From Kaiparowitsia implicata GSE-PSE-MK54-09C (GTDB taxonomy: Bacteria; Cyanobacteriota; Cyanobacteriia; Elainellales; Elainellaceae): a DNA stretch of 64,000 nucleotides. The translations under genes and the position numbers were made by a program. The DNA lies in NCBI GenBank assembly GCA_019359435.1, contig JAHHHI010000067.1:62001-126000 (forward strand). Direction: 5' to 3'. This document shows positions 16,220 through 24,307 of the stretch, piece by piece. Below the pieces are notes generated by a model, which was given only the letters and a program-made list of their open reading frames with translations, did no database searches and was not told where the DNA came from. Position 1 is the first letter of the stretch, and every line of letters starts with the position of its first letter.

Positions 16220-16717
16220 CTAGGGCATTGTGGATTGAGAGACGACCACAGTAGCCTGATAGGCCTCTGGGGCGATCGCCCCAGAGGCCTGAGGATAAGG
16301 CGACAGTTCTGTAAGCTGCATCGTGTAGCCGCCAAGCGTCTCCACAGCGGCGGCAGCATTGCCTGGCTGCAACACCAGTTCGACCTCACCCAGATTCACT
16401 TCGCCCTGATGCAGCGTTAAGACCACTCGCGCCTGCCCTGGCCACACACAGGTCACCGTCTCGGGACAGCGAGAGTCTTGATTGACCTGGCGAAATTCTA
16501 GAATCAGCGGCATCGCGGCTTCCGACGGATCACCTGATGGCTCTTGTGACTGCGGGGCGATCGCCACTGGCGCATTTAGCGCCAGCACCACAGGTTGATC
16601 CAACACTGCGTCAGGCACCCCTGCCGACGGCGCTCCGGGCAGCGCTCGTGCACAGCTGAACCCTAGCACCGCGGCCATCGTTCCTGCCAGCACCAAACGC
16701 CAAATGTTTTTCATCAT
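16220..16717 (-). CDS. Exported protein with CPxxxxCVWPG domain
   Basis: 165 residues with a signal peptide (NIWRLVLAGTMAAVLGFSCA); the cysteine may be a lipid attachment site but the lipobox LGFSC is weak. The mature domain carries LILEFRQVNQDSRCPETVTC followed by VWPGQARVVLTLHQGEV. The CP..V.C.W.G motif, with two cysteines probably disulfide-bonded, recurs in many small secreted bacterial proteins of unknown role. It lies 86 bp behind the emfourin gene. Three 13-bp tandem units lie just upstream of its start (16727-16765). Confidence 0.75.
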   Translation of the reverse strand: MMKNIWRLVLAGTMAAVLGFSCARALPGAPSAGVPDAVLDQPVVLALNAPVAIAPQSQEPSGDPSEAAMPLILEFRQVNQDSRCPETVTCVWPGQARVVLTLHQGEVNLGEVELVLQPGNAAAAVETLGGYTMQLTELSPYPQASGAIAPEAYQATVVVSQSTMP

Positions 16718-16726
16718 GTGCTCCGT

Positions 16727-16765
16727 CTTGCTACTGAGACTTGCTACTGAGGCTTGCTACTGAGA
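16727..16765. repeat. Three tandem 13-bp units
   Basis: CTTGCTACTGAGA, CTTGCTACTGAGG and CTTGCTACTGAGA are contiguous in the gap between the emfourin gene and the next exported-protein gene, about 10 bp upstream of the latter's start codon. The repeats could alter spacing of its ribosome-binding region. Confidence 0.88.
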
Positions 16766-16803
16766 AGGGGGTTTAAGATTCAGACGAGCGACGTCGGCCT
16801 GCT

Positions 16804-17121
16804 CTACGAACGGCGCGTTTGCTGAATGGCGAGACTGCGCAACCGCTGCACTAACGGGCGCACGCTAGCAGGCATCGAGATATCGGTCATCCGCAACTGC
16901 TGGGTGCGATCGCCCACCTGCACCGTCAACTCATAGGTCATCACATCAGGGAACAGTCCCGGAACAGCATCTAGCTCAGCCTGGTTTAGCCCCAATACAT
17001 TAGACTGCGCCACCAGGCTATCAAGTTCCTCAGCGTCATTGGGCAGTAGCGTGGCCGTATCCACCGAACACTGCAATCGCAGATTGGCAAACCCACCCGA
17101 TGTCTTAAAGTCGATGTGCAT
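16804..17121 (-). CDS. Emfourin-like proteinaceous inhibitor of the adjacent M4 protease
   Basis: 105 residues, the size of protealysin inhibitor emfourin. The pattern MHIDFKTSGGFANLRLQCSV, then ELDSLVAQSNVLGL and MTYELTVQVGDRTQQLRMTD, fits the family, in which the protein binds the active-site cleft of protealysin-like M4 peptidases in the cytoplasm. There is no signal peptide, so it stays inside and would protect the cell. It is directly downstream of the protease gene (108 bp), the arrangement found in other bacteria. Assignment rests on recalled family pattern plus context. Confidence 0.82.
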   Translation of the reverse strand: MHIDFKTSGGFANLRLQCSVDTATLLPNDAEELDSLVAQSNVLGLNQAELDAVPGLFPDVMTYELTVQVGDRTQQLRMTDISMPASVRPLVQRLRSLAIQQTRRS

Positions 17122-17170
17122 AGCAGTTTCCTCATTGGCCCCATCATCCGCGTACTATACCTGAAGCGCG

Positions 17171-17203
17171 TCGTGAAGTGCCCTCTGCAAGAGCACTTCA
17201 CGA
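17171..17203 (-). promoter_or_regulatory. Intercistronic hairpin between protease and inhibitor genes
   Basis: TCGTGAAGTGC (17171-17181) and GCACTTCACGA (17193-17203) form a perfect 11-bp stem between the protease stop and the emfourin start. There is no T-run on the minus-strand side. It could act as a partial terminator, RNA stabiliser or processing site that sets the protease-to-inhibitor ratio. That role is inference. Confidence 0.55.
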
Positions 17204-17229
17204 CATGAGGCTTTCACCAGGCTCAAACC

Positions 17230-18273
17230 TTAGAGACCCACATCCTTAAACGCAGCGCGGATCACCTGGGGCGATCCTAGCGGAGCCTTGCCATCGCGAG
17301 TCAGCTGACGAGCCTGCTCCACAATCACCGTCACTGCATCCGCAAAGTTGGCCGTGGGCCATAGCTTATTGAGTGCGTGGTACCAAATCAGGGTCGCCTG
17401 ATCCGTGCCGATTTCTAGCGCTGTTAGATAAAACGCCCGATTGGGAATGCCGCTGTTGATATGGACGCCCTGATTATCTTCGGGGCCCGCGTAGTAGTCC
17501 TTCATATGGGCAGGCTGCGGGTCTTTGCCGAGGAATTCGTTGTCATAGGCTGTGCCCGGATACTTCATGGAGCGCAGCGCCTCGCCATAGAGAGCAGGGC
17601 CCATAATTTCGTGCCCAATTAACCAGTCGGCATCACCAGCATTGTTCTCGTTGACATGCTGCTTAATCGCCATGCCAAACACATCCGAGAAATGCTCATT
17701 CAGCGCACCCGACTGGCTTTGATATTCCAAATTAGCGGTGTATTGCGTGACGCCGTGAGCCAGTTCGTGAGCCACCACATCGAGCGAATTCGCAAAGTTG
17801 GAGAAGATTTCGCCATCGCCGTCGCCAAAGGTCATCTCTTTGCCGTCCCAAAAGGCGTTCATAAAGTCCACCCCAAAGTGGACGTTAATGACCAGATCCA
17901 TGCCGTTATCGTTGATGGAATTGCGCCCCAGCATGGTTTTGAAGTAGTCGCGCACCGCCCCGGTATAGTCGTAAACTGTATCCACGATTTCCTTATCAGT
18001 GGGATCATCGCCTTCATCGCGGGCGATAGGGTCAACGCGCTGCACCCACTGATTCTGACAGTCGTAGATTTTGCGGCTGGCGCTCTCTGGAGCGCTGATT
18101 TCGGTAAACGGATTGAACGCCATCGCGGTGAGGCTGCGGCGGGCGCGAATTTGCTGACTCTCTTGAATGCTGACGCGGGCTTCTTCTACACCCTTCTTTG
18201 CTAGATTTTCAGAAATATTGGGGGGAATAAATTGGCACTGACAGCCGGTGCCGCAATAGTGTCGTCGTCTCAT
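17230..18273 (-). CDS. Protealysin-like M4 (thermolysin-family) metallopeptidase
   Basis: 347 residues, the short protealysin type rather than the long secreted thermolysin type. The N-terminal ~50 residues form the protealysin propeptide with CQFIPPNISENLAKKG (the PP motif) preceded by a Cys cluster; there is no signal peptide. Zinc ligands are present as HELAH at 169-173 and E193 in GALNEHFSDVFG. The transition-state His271 lies in GVHINSG. It is therefore probably an active zinc endopeptidase that self-processes. It heads a minus-strand cluster with its emfourin inhibitor and two exported proteins. A very rare-looking MRRRHYCGTGC start was retained. Confidence 0.93.
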   Translation of the reverse strand: MRRRHYCGTGCQCQFIPPNISENLAKKGVEEARVSIQESQQIRARRSLTAMAFNPFTEISAPESASRKIYDCQNQWVQRVDPIARDEGDDPTDKEIVDTVYDYTGAVRDYFKTMLGRNSINDNGMDLVINVHFGVDFMNAFWDGKEMTFGDGDGEIFSNFANSLDVVAHELAHGVTQYTANLEYQSQSGALNEHFSDVFGMAIKQHVNENNAGDADWLIGHEIMGPALYGEALRSMKYPGTAYDNEFLGKDPQPAHMKDYYAGPEDNQGVHINSGIPNRAFYLTALEIGTDQATLIWYHALNKLWPTANFADAVTVIVEQARQLTRDGKAPLGSPQVIRAAFKDVGL

Positions 18274-18473
18274 AAACCATCCTCAGTAAGGGGGGAACGA
18301 GGGAAGCGAATTGCTTCAATACGCCGCAATGGTGCGGATCTTCAATAGCTTCAACGCCTGGGCAAGATGTTCCGGGAAACCGTCACATATTGTCTGAATA
18401 TCGGAATCTATGAGCAGCGTATCCCAAGTCGTTCGCGCCAAATGTTAAGTTCATCGACAGGCAACTGCCGCCT

Positions 18474-20285
18474 CTAAAAGGGCGTTGGGGCCTGGAGTTG
18501 CAGGCGCGTCTTGCAGTCGGGATGGAGAACCCACAGCTCGCGGCTATGCAAGTGTAATCGCAGCCCAGGGGTGGATGTGCCATAGAGGCGATCGCCCACA
18601 ATGGGTGCCCCCAGCCCTTGGGGATGAGCCGCATGAACCCGTAACTGGTGGGTGCGTCCGGTGACGGGCTGCAATTCCAAGCGGGTCTGGGTCTCTGTGG
18701 CAGATAGCACCCGAACGCGGGTGCGGCTGGGTTTGCCTCGCTGCCAATCCACCGTTTGATAGGGGCGCTGCGTGGGGTCGCCCCACAGGGGCAAGTCAAG
18801 GGTCGTCCATGCACTAGCCTGAGGTTCATTAAGTGCAGGCACCAAAACCTGCCCCAGCACGACAGCTTCGTAGAGCTTGTGTACGGTGCGCTGCTGAAAT
18901 TGCTGGCTGAGGTGACGGTGGGTGGCGGCATCGCGGGCCAGCAGCAGCACTCCCGAGGTGTCTTGATCAAGCCGATGAACCGGAATCAGGCGATCGCCCT
19001 CCGATACTTGTAGCCGCAGCCGACTCAGCACGCTATCGTGGCGATCGCTCGTGCGCCCCGGCACCGACAGCAGCCCCGCAGGTTTGTCCACTGCGATCAG
19101 CCAGTCATCCTGATAGAGAATGGGCAAGGGCCGCTCAGCCTCAGCCTCATTGAAAGTTATAAAATTTGATGCGGGCTGCGACCCCGACAACAAAAACCCC
19201 ATCAACGGCTGGCAGCGTTCGGCACAGGCGGTATAGAACACCCCTGGCTGCTTGTCGCCACTGGGCGCGCCCCACCAAATTTCGGCTAGGGCCAGCGGCG
19301 TTAGCCCTTGGGTGGCGGCGTAATGGAGCAGCTTGGGGGCGCAGCAGTCTCCGGTACCAGTTGGCAGTCCCCCCTGCATCAACTGTTCCAGCGTGCGAGA
19401 CTGCCCCGCAAAGTTGGTCAGGTGATAGTGGGCGTGCATCTGCGTCTGCAAGTGTCGCGACAGCTCGCGGCGGCGGCGCTTGAGGGCCAGCATCCGCGCG
19501 TCGGCAGCGGCAACGATTGCCTGTAGCGGATGCAGCACGGCGTCGCGCTCGCGCTTGAGGTGGCGATGGGCAATGCCCGCTTGCTGGCTCTGGCGCGTGA
19601 GGGCGTCGAGGGCTGCGGTGAGGTCATCCCCGGTGTGGGTGGCGAGAATCTGCTGACGCTGCTGCTGACGCTGCTGTTTTTGCTGTCTGTGTTGGGCCAG
19701 CAAGGCTTGAATTTGGGTCGCAAACTGATGAGACGTCTGCTCTAGCAGCTGCCGCTCTGGAATAGTTTGGAGCCTCAACAGCTCGTGTTTAATGCTGTCT
19801 AATAGTGCCAAAATTCTGGCTTCTTCCATCGCGGTGCGATCGCGCCCTGGAATGGGGGGGACCCATCCGTCTATCGTTTCACGCCCATGCCACAGCCCTG
19901 AAAAGGCTTTGAGGATAGCGCGATCGCCCGCTGCATCTTCAACCAGCAAGATCCCAATCATCTTGCCCTCATCGGCAGCGGTAGGACGAGCGGGTTGCGT
20001 CCCGACCTGATGCATCCCGACCTGAGGTGAATGCTGGAGGTGCGATGCCACGTGACGGGCGATCGCCTCAACCAGCGAGGTTCTGGGCAATCGCAGCCAC
20101 TCACCCGTGGTGGGGCAGCGTCCCTGATACCAATCGTGAGGGGTTGAATCGGGAATGGCCGCAGGGTCGCTCAGCGTTGCCGTTTCAGAGAGACTCGCCT
20201 CGCTCAACTCCATCGCGGCCAGCACCCCCGATAGCGGCTGAAGCAGGCTCAGACCCAACGCTGGTTCTGTCATCTCCTTCATCAC
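18474..20285 (-). CDS. RluA-family pseudouridine synthase with long N-terminal domain
   Basis: 603 residues, about twice a minimal RluA protein. The C-terminal ~230 residues contain the catalytic domain with HRLDQDTSGVLLLAR at ~438-452 (the catalytic aspartate is in HRLD) and QPVTGRTHQLRVHAAHP near the end. It would isomerise specific uridines in rRNA or tRNA. The N-terminal ~350 residues hold a charged coiled-coil (~205-285, many Gln/Arg) and the motif GTGDCCAPKLLHYAATQGL, followed by FYTACAERC. Long members of this kind exist in cyanobacteria and gammaproteobacteria, but the role of the extension is unknown. An in-frame ATG at 20273 is an alternative start. Confidence 0.9.
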   Translation of the reverse strand: MMKEMTEPALGLSLLQPLSGVLAAMELSEASLSETATLSDPAAIPDSTPHDWYQGRCPTTGEWLRLPRTSLVEAIARHVASHLQHSPQVGMHQVGTQPARPTAADEGKMIGILLVEDAAGDRAILKAFSGLWHGRETIDGWVPPIPGRDRTAMEEARILALLDSIKHELLRLQTIPERQLLEQTSHQFATQIQALLAQHRQQKQQRQQQRQQILATHTGDDLTAALDALTRQSQQAGIAHRHLKRERDAVLHPLQAIVAAADARMLALKRRRRELSRHLQTQMHAHYHLTNFAGQSRTLEQLMQGGLPTGTGDCCAPKLLHYAATQGLTPLALAEIWWGAPSGDKQPGVFYTACAERCQPLMGFLLSGSQPASNFITFNEAEAERPLPILYQDDWLIAVDKPAGLLSVPGRTSDRHDSVLSRLRLQVSEGDRLIPVHRLDQDTSGVLLLARDAATHRHLSQQFQQRTVHKLYEAVVLGQVLVPALNEPQASAWTTLDLPLWGDPTQRPYQTVDWQRGKPSRTRVRVLSATETQTRLELQPVTGRTHQLRVHAAHPQGLGAPIVGDRLYGTSTPGLRLHLHSRELWVLHPDCKTRLQLQAPTPF

Positions 20286-20300
20286 AGAGCTATACCTAGG

Positions 20301-20849
20301 CTATACCTGACCGGGCGCAGCCTTTGTCACCGTTGACCCCGTCGGATCAAGGGTAAACACCAGCGGCACTCGCTGCTCATAGGCACGCACCACTTGGCGA
20401 TACACGTCGTAGCGGGTGGGCAAGGTGCGGTTGTCTTCACCCGGCAGGCGAAAGGTAATGAAATAGTCCACACTCTTTTGCAGACGCGGGGAACCAATCA
20501 CATCTTGGGGCTCTTGGCGGGCCTCCATCTCGTCTACGGTGGGGCGAGGCGGCAGTTCTGGCCACCAGAGACCCTGGTCATCTGGCCCAGTGACGGCATC
20601 GTTGGGCTCTTGCCCATTGCGGTTTTCTAGCGAGGTTGTCGCGAACGATTCCACCCGAGGGCCGCGCTCTTGGGCACCGCCTCGGCTCGATTGATATTCC
20701 ACTTGCCAGGTATAGGTGGTGCGGGCTGAGGCCTGGTATTGGTCGCTGGTGGTTTGCTCACAGGCGGTGAGCGCAAGGCTCGTCGCAACGAGGGCGGCGA
20801 TCGCCCCTGATTGCCGCAGCGGCAGCCATGAAACTATCGGAACAGTCAT
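20301..20849 (-). CDS. Hypothetical lipoprotein
   Basis: 182 residues. The N-terminus is a hydrophobic stretch ending in the lipobox LTAC (cysteine at ~30), so the protein is probably lipid-anchored. The remaining part is polar, with TYTWQVEYQSSRGGAQERGP, a Pro/Asp-rich middle and a C-terminal segment VDYFITFRLPGEDNRTLPTR. No domain is recognised. The 3' end is 15 bp from the start of the pseudouridine synthase gene on the same strand, so the two may be co-transcribed. Confidence 0.72.
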   Translation of the reverse strand: MTVPIVSWLPLRQSGAIAALVATSLALTACEQTTSDQYQASARTTYTWQVEYQSSRGGAQERGPRVESFATTSLENRNGQEPNDAVTGPDDQGLWWPELPPRPTVDEMEARQEPQDVIGSPRLQKSVDYFITFRLPGEDNRTLPTRYDVYRQVVRAYEQRVPLVFTLDPTGSTVTKAAPGQV

Positions 20850-21235
20850 AACGCGATGGTGGTAACAGTCGTTAACGTGGGATTAATGTGACAGGGCTGG
20901 CGGAGCCCATTTTTCTGCCCCAACTATACCAAGGGGATGGCGGAGAGTCAGGCGGGATGTGCCGATTCCTGGCTTCGGCTGGACTCCGTTGGGACTGGTT
21001 GGGACTGGCTGGAGCTGCGTTAAAAGCGCCAAACGGCCTGTACTACAGCAGTCAAGCTGACGATTTTCAGACGGGTAGTATTCGGGCGATCGCCCGCATC
21101 AAGGTCTGTCCCCAGCAAGATTTCGACAGCGTCTGACAGCACGCTAAGGTGAGAGAGCTATCATAAAGACTAGTTGATATTTCTTAATAGTCCTTAACAC
21201 GATTGACCGCTAGGACATCCACGACACCGTTTTAC
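20850..21235. other. Divergent intergenic region
   Basis: About 390 bp between the minus-strand lipoprotein gene and the plus-strand FBT transporter. An 82-codon plus frame at 20888-21136 has no recognisable features. Promoters for both flanking genes should lie here; none is obvious by eye. Confidence 0.4.
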
Positions 21236-22687
21236 ATGCCGTTGTACATGACAGTATCCCCTTCCAGCGATGCAAAACCCGTAGCTGGGTTGATGAAAAC
21301 GCTCCTATTTGGCAACGAACCGACGCCAGAACTGATGGCAATTCTGCTGGTCTATTTCGTCCAGGGAATTTTGGGCTTGGCACGGCTAGCGGTGAGCTTT
21401 TTTCTTAAGGATGAGTTGGGGCTGACGCCAGCCCAAGTGTCTGCGCTGATGGGCATTGTTGCGATTCCTTGGATGATTAAGCCGCTGTTTGGCTTCATCT
21501 CAGACGGGTTTCCCATCTTTGGCTATCGGCGGCGACCCTACCTGATGCTATCGGGATTAGCAGGTGCTGCTGCTTGGGTGCTGCTGGCAACGGTGGTTCA
21601 TAGTGCTTGGGCGGCGACAGCGGCGATCGCCCTGAGTTCACTGGCGATCGCCGTCAGTGACGTAATCGTAGATTCCCTGGTGGTCGAGCGCGCTCGGCTA
21701 GAGACTACAGAAGTTTCTGGATCGCTGCAAGCCATTTGCTGGGGTGCCTCAGCGCTAGGAGGCCTAATGACGGCCTACTTCAGCGGTTTTTTGTTAGAGC
21801 ATGTCAGCACCCACACGGTGTTTCTGATTACGGCTACGTTTCCGCTGATTGTGTCGCTCGTGGCGGGCCTCATCAGCGAACCTCACGCAGCGCAACCGTC
21901 AGATTGGCAGGCCCTGCGGCAGCAGATGGGGCAGCTCAAGGGGGCGATCGCCCAAAAAGCGATTTGGATGCCAACGGTCTTTCTCTTTCTCTGGCAGGCG
22001 ACTCCGACTGCCGATGCAGCCTTTTTCTTTTTCACCACCAACGATCTGGGGTTTCAGCCTGAGTTTTTGGGGCGGGTGCGCCTGGTGACGAGCATTGCGT
22101 CACTGGTGGGCATCTGGATGTTTCAGCGGTTTTTCCGCAGCGTCTCATTTCGCCTCATCTTTGGCTGGACGACAGTGGCGTCTGCCGTGCTGGGCATGAC
22201 CATGCTGCTGCTAGTCACCCACGCCAACCGCGCCATTGGCATTGACGATCACTGGTTTAGCCTGGGCGACAGCCTAGTGCTAACGGTATTGGGGCAAATT
22301 GCCTACATGCCCGTGCTGGTGCTAGCGGCGCGGCTGTGCCCTCCGGGGGTTGAAGCCACGCTGTTTGCCGTGCTTATGTCAGTCACCAATTTTGCCTCGC
22401 TGCTGTCCTATGAACTGGGGGCCGGGCTGATGCACCTGCTTCATGTCACCGAATCTGACTTTACGAATCTGTGGCTGCTGGTGCTGATTACCAACCTCAC
22501 CACGTTGCTGCCGCTGCCGCTCTTGGGCTGGCTCCCGGGTCGCAACGACCTTCCAGACCGATTTGAAGCAGATGCGACGCCAGAGGCGGCTCAATCCGCC
22601 GATGTCAATGCTGCCCTCAACCCTAGCCTGCCTCTAGTTGAGCGCCCTGACGCCTCTCTCGTCACCAGTCCCCCCGCTGAGTCTTAA
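21236..22687 (+). CDS. FBT-family (BT1-like) folate/biopterin transporter
   Basis: 483 residues from the ATG at 21236; a TTG 33 bp earlier and an ATG 12 bp later are alternatives. About 12 membrane helices are visible. LVYFVQGILGLARLAVSFFL, then ALMGIVAIPWMIKPLFGFIS and DGFPIFGYRRRPYLMLSGLA are the conserved FBT signature shared with Leishmania BT1 and Synechocystis folate transporters. It would import folate, biopterin or related pteridines at the inner or thylakoid membrane. The last ~35 residues are a polar Asp/Pro-rich tail. The carotenoid oxygenase gene starts 50 bp downstream on the same strand; the functional link is unclear. Confidence 0.88.
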   Translation: MPLYMTVSPSSDAKPVAGLMKTLLFGNEPTPELMAILLVYFVQGILGLARLAVSFFLKDELGLTPAQVSALMGIVAIPWMIKPLFGFISDGFPIFGYRRRPYLMLSGLAGAAAWVLLATVVHSAWAATAAIALSSLAIAVSDVIVDSLVVERARLETTEVSGSLQAICWGASALGGLMTAYFSGFLLEHVSTHTVFLITATFPLIVSLVAGLISEPHAAQPSDWQALRQQMGQLKGAIAQKAIWMPTVFLFLWQATPTADAAFFFFTTNDLGFQPEFLGRVRLVTSIASLVGIWMFQRFFRSVSFRLIFGWTTVASAVLGMTMLLLVTHANRAIGIDDHWFSLGDSLVLTVLGQIAYMPVLVLAARLCPPGVEATLFAVLMSVTNFASLLSYELGAGLMHLLHVTESDFTNLWLLVLITNLTTLLPLPLLGWLPGRNDLPDRFEADATPEAAQSADVNAALNPSLPLVERPDASLVTSPPAES

Positions 22688-22737
22688 CCCAGATCACACG
22701 CCTTACTCCTTCCTCCTCACTCTTTACTCCTTACCTT

Positions 22738-24195
22738 ATGCAAACTCAACAGTCACCAACTGCCCAGTCCTACACGGTTGAAGACTGGCGCAAGGGCTAC
22801 AAATCTCTGTATGACGAGTTCGACTACGCCATTACCGATAGTGAAGGGCAGATTCCGCCCGACCTTCAGGGCACGCTGTTTCGCAATGGGCCGGGCCTGT
22901 TGGATGTGGGGGGCGATCGCATCCAGCATCCCTTTGATGGCGATGGCATGGTGTGCGCCGTTTCCTTCAAAAATGGACAGGCGCGGTTTCGGAATCGGTT
23001 TGTGCGAACTGAAGGCTATGTCGCAGAGCAACAGGCTCAGAAGCTGCTTTATCGCGGCGTGTTTGGCACGCAAAAACCAGGGGGCTGGCTAGCCAATGCC
23101 TTTGATTTTCGCCTTAAAAACATCGCCAATACCAACGTGATCTATTGGGGCGGCAAACTGCTGGCTCTGTGGGAAGCGGCAGAACCCTACCGACTTGATC
23201 CTCAAACCCTAGAGACCATTGGCTTAGATTATTTGGGTGGAGTGTTGCAGCCGGGCGATGCGTTCGCGGCACATCCCTGGGTAGACCCCGACTGCAATGG
23301 GGAGCCGCGCTTGGTGAACTTTGCCATTAAACCCGGACTTTCTACCACCATTACCCTTTATGAGTTTGACGTCGCCGGGTCGCTGGTGCAGCAGCACAGC
23401 CACTCAGTTCCCGGCTTTGCCTTTATCCATGACTTTGCTATCACGCCGCACTACTGCATCTTTTTCCAGAACCCGGTGCAGTTTAATCCAGTGCCGTTTG
23501 CCTTGGGGCTGCGGGGGGCAGGGGAGTGCATCACCTTCCGCCATGATCAGCCGACCCAGGTGGTCATCATTCCCCGTGACCCCGCAGGCACAATGCAGGT
23601 GATTCCGGCTGAGTCGGGGTTTGTGTTCCACCATGCCAATGCCTATGAGCAAGGCGAGACGCTGGTGGTCGATTCTATTGCCTATGATGCGCTGCCTGCC
23701 GTTGAGTCTGAGCAAGATTTTCGCCAGGTGGTGTTTGAGTCGCTGGCACCGGGCCAACTCTGGCGGTTGCGCGTTGACCTCAACACGCAGACGGTAGAGC
23801 GATCGCCCCTAGAACTGCGCTGCTGCGAATTCCCGGTGGTGCATCCCAATCGGGTCGGGCGAGAATATTCCACGATCTATGCGGCGGCGGCCCATCAGCC
23901 TAGTGGCAACGCACCGCACCAAGCGATTCTAAAGGCCAATGTAGAGACGGGCGATCGCCAGCTCTGGAGTGCTGCGCCCTGGGGCTATGTGAGTGAGCCG
24001 GTTTTTGTGCCCCGCCCCACAGCCGAGCCAGACGCAGAAGATGACGGCTGGCTGTTGACGCTCGTGTTCAACGCGCATACCGAGCGATCGGAAGTGGTCA
24101 TCTTAAACGCAGCAACCATGGCACTAGAGGCACGCCTCAAACTTCAGCATCATGTCCCCTATGGGCTGCACGGCAGCTTTGCCTTTGAGATTTAA
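22738..24195 (+). CDS. Carotenoid cleavage oxygenase (RPE65/apocarotenoid oxygenase family)
   Basis: 485 residues, close to the 490 of Synechocystis apocarotenoid 15,15'-oxygenase. The seven-bladed propeller contains the four iron-binding histidines in their known contexts: AAHPWVDPD (H179), FAFIHDFAIT (H231), GFVFHHANAYE (H298 or H299) and YGLHGSFAF (H478). It cleaves a carotenoid or apocarotenoid double bond with O2, making retinal-like products. The preferred substrate cannot be decided from sequence. It lies 50 bp behind the FBT transporter, probably co-transcribed. The start is the ATG at 22738. Confidence 0.94.
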   Translation: MQTQQSPTAQSYTVEDWRKGYKSLYDEFDYAITDSEGQIPPDLQGTLFRNGPGLLDVGGDRIQHPFDGDGMVCAVSFKNGQARFRNRFVRTEGYVAEQQAQKLLYRGVFGTQKPGGWLANAFDFRLKNIANTNVIYWGGKLLALWEAAEPYRLDPQTLETIGLDYLGGVLQPGDAFAAHPWVDPDCNGEPRLVNFAIKPGLSTTITLYEFDVAGSLVQQHSHSVPGFAFIHDFAITPHYCIFFQNPVQFNPVPFALGLRGAGECITFRHDQPTQVVIIPRDPAGTMQVIPAESGFVFHHANAYEQGETLVVDSIAYDALPAVESEQDFRQVVFESLAPGQLWRLRVDLNTQTVERSPLELRCCEFPVVHPNRVGREYSTIYAAAAHQPSGNAPHQAILKANVETGDRQLWSAAPWGYVSEPVFVPRPTAEPDAEDDGWLLTLVFNAHTERSEVVILNAATMALEARLKLQHHVPYGLHGSFAFEI

Positions 24196-24307
24196 CCTCG
24201 AGCCGAGCCTTCTCAATCACCGACACAGATCATCTTTGCCATTCACCGATCGCTTGAATTTGCTTCGGTGCATTGGAATTCTAGACTGTTTATTGAGAGA
24301 TTAAAGT

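Noticed and set aside
17656-18204. 182-codon plus-strand frame inside the M4 protease gene
   Set aside because: Antisense shadow of a gene with intact zinc-binding motifs.
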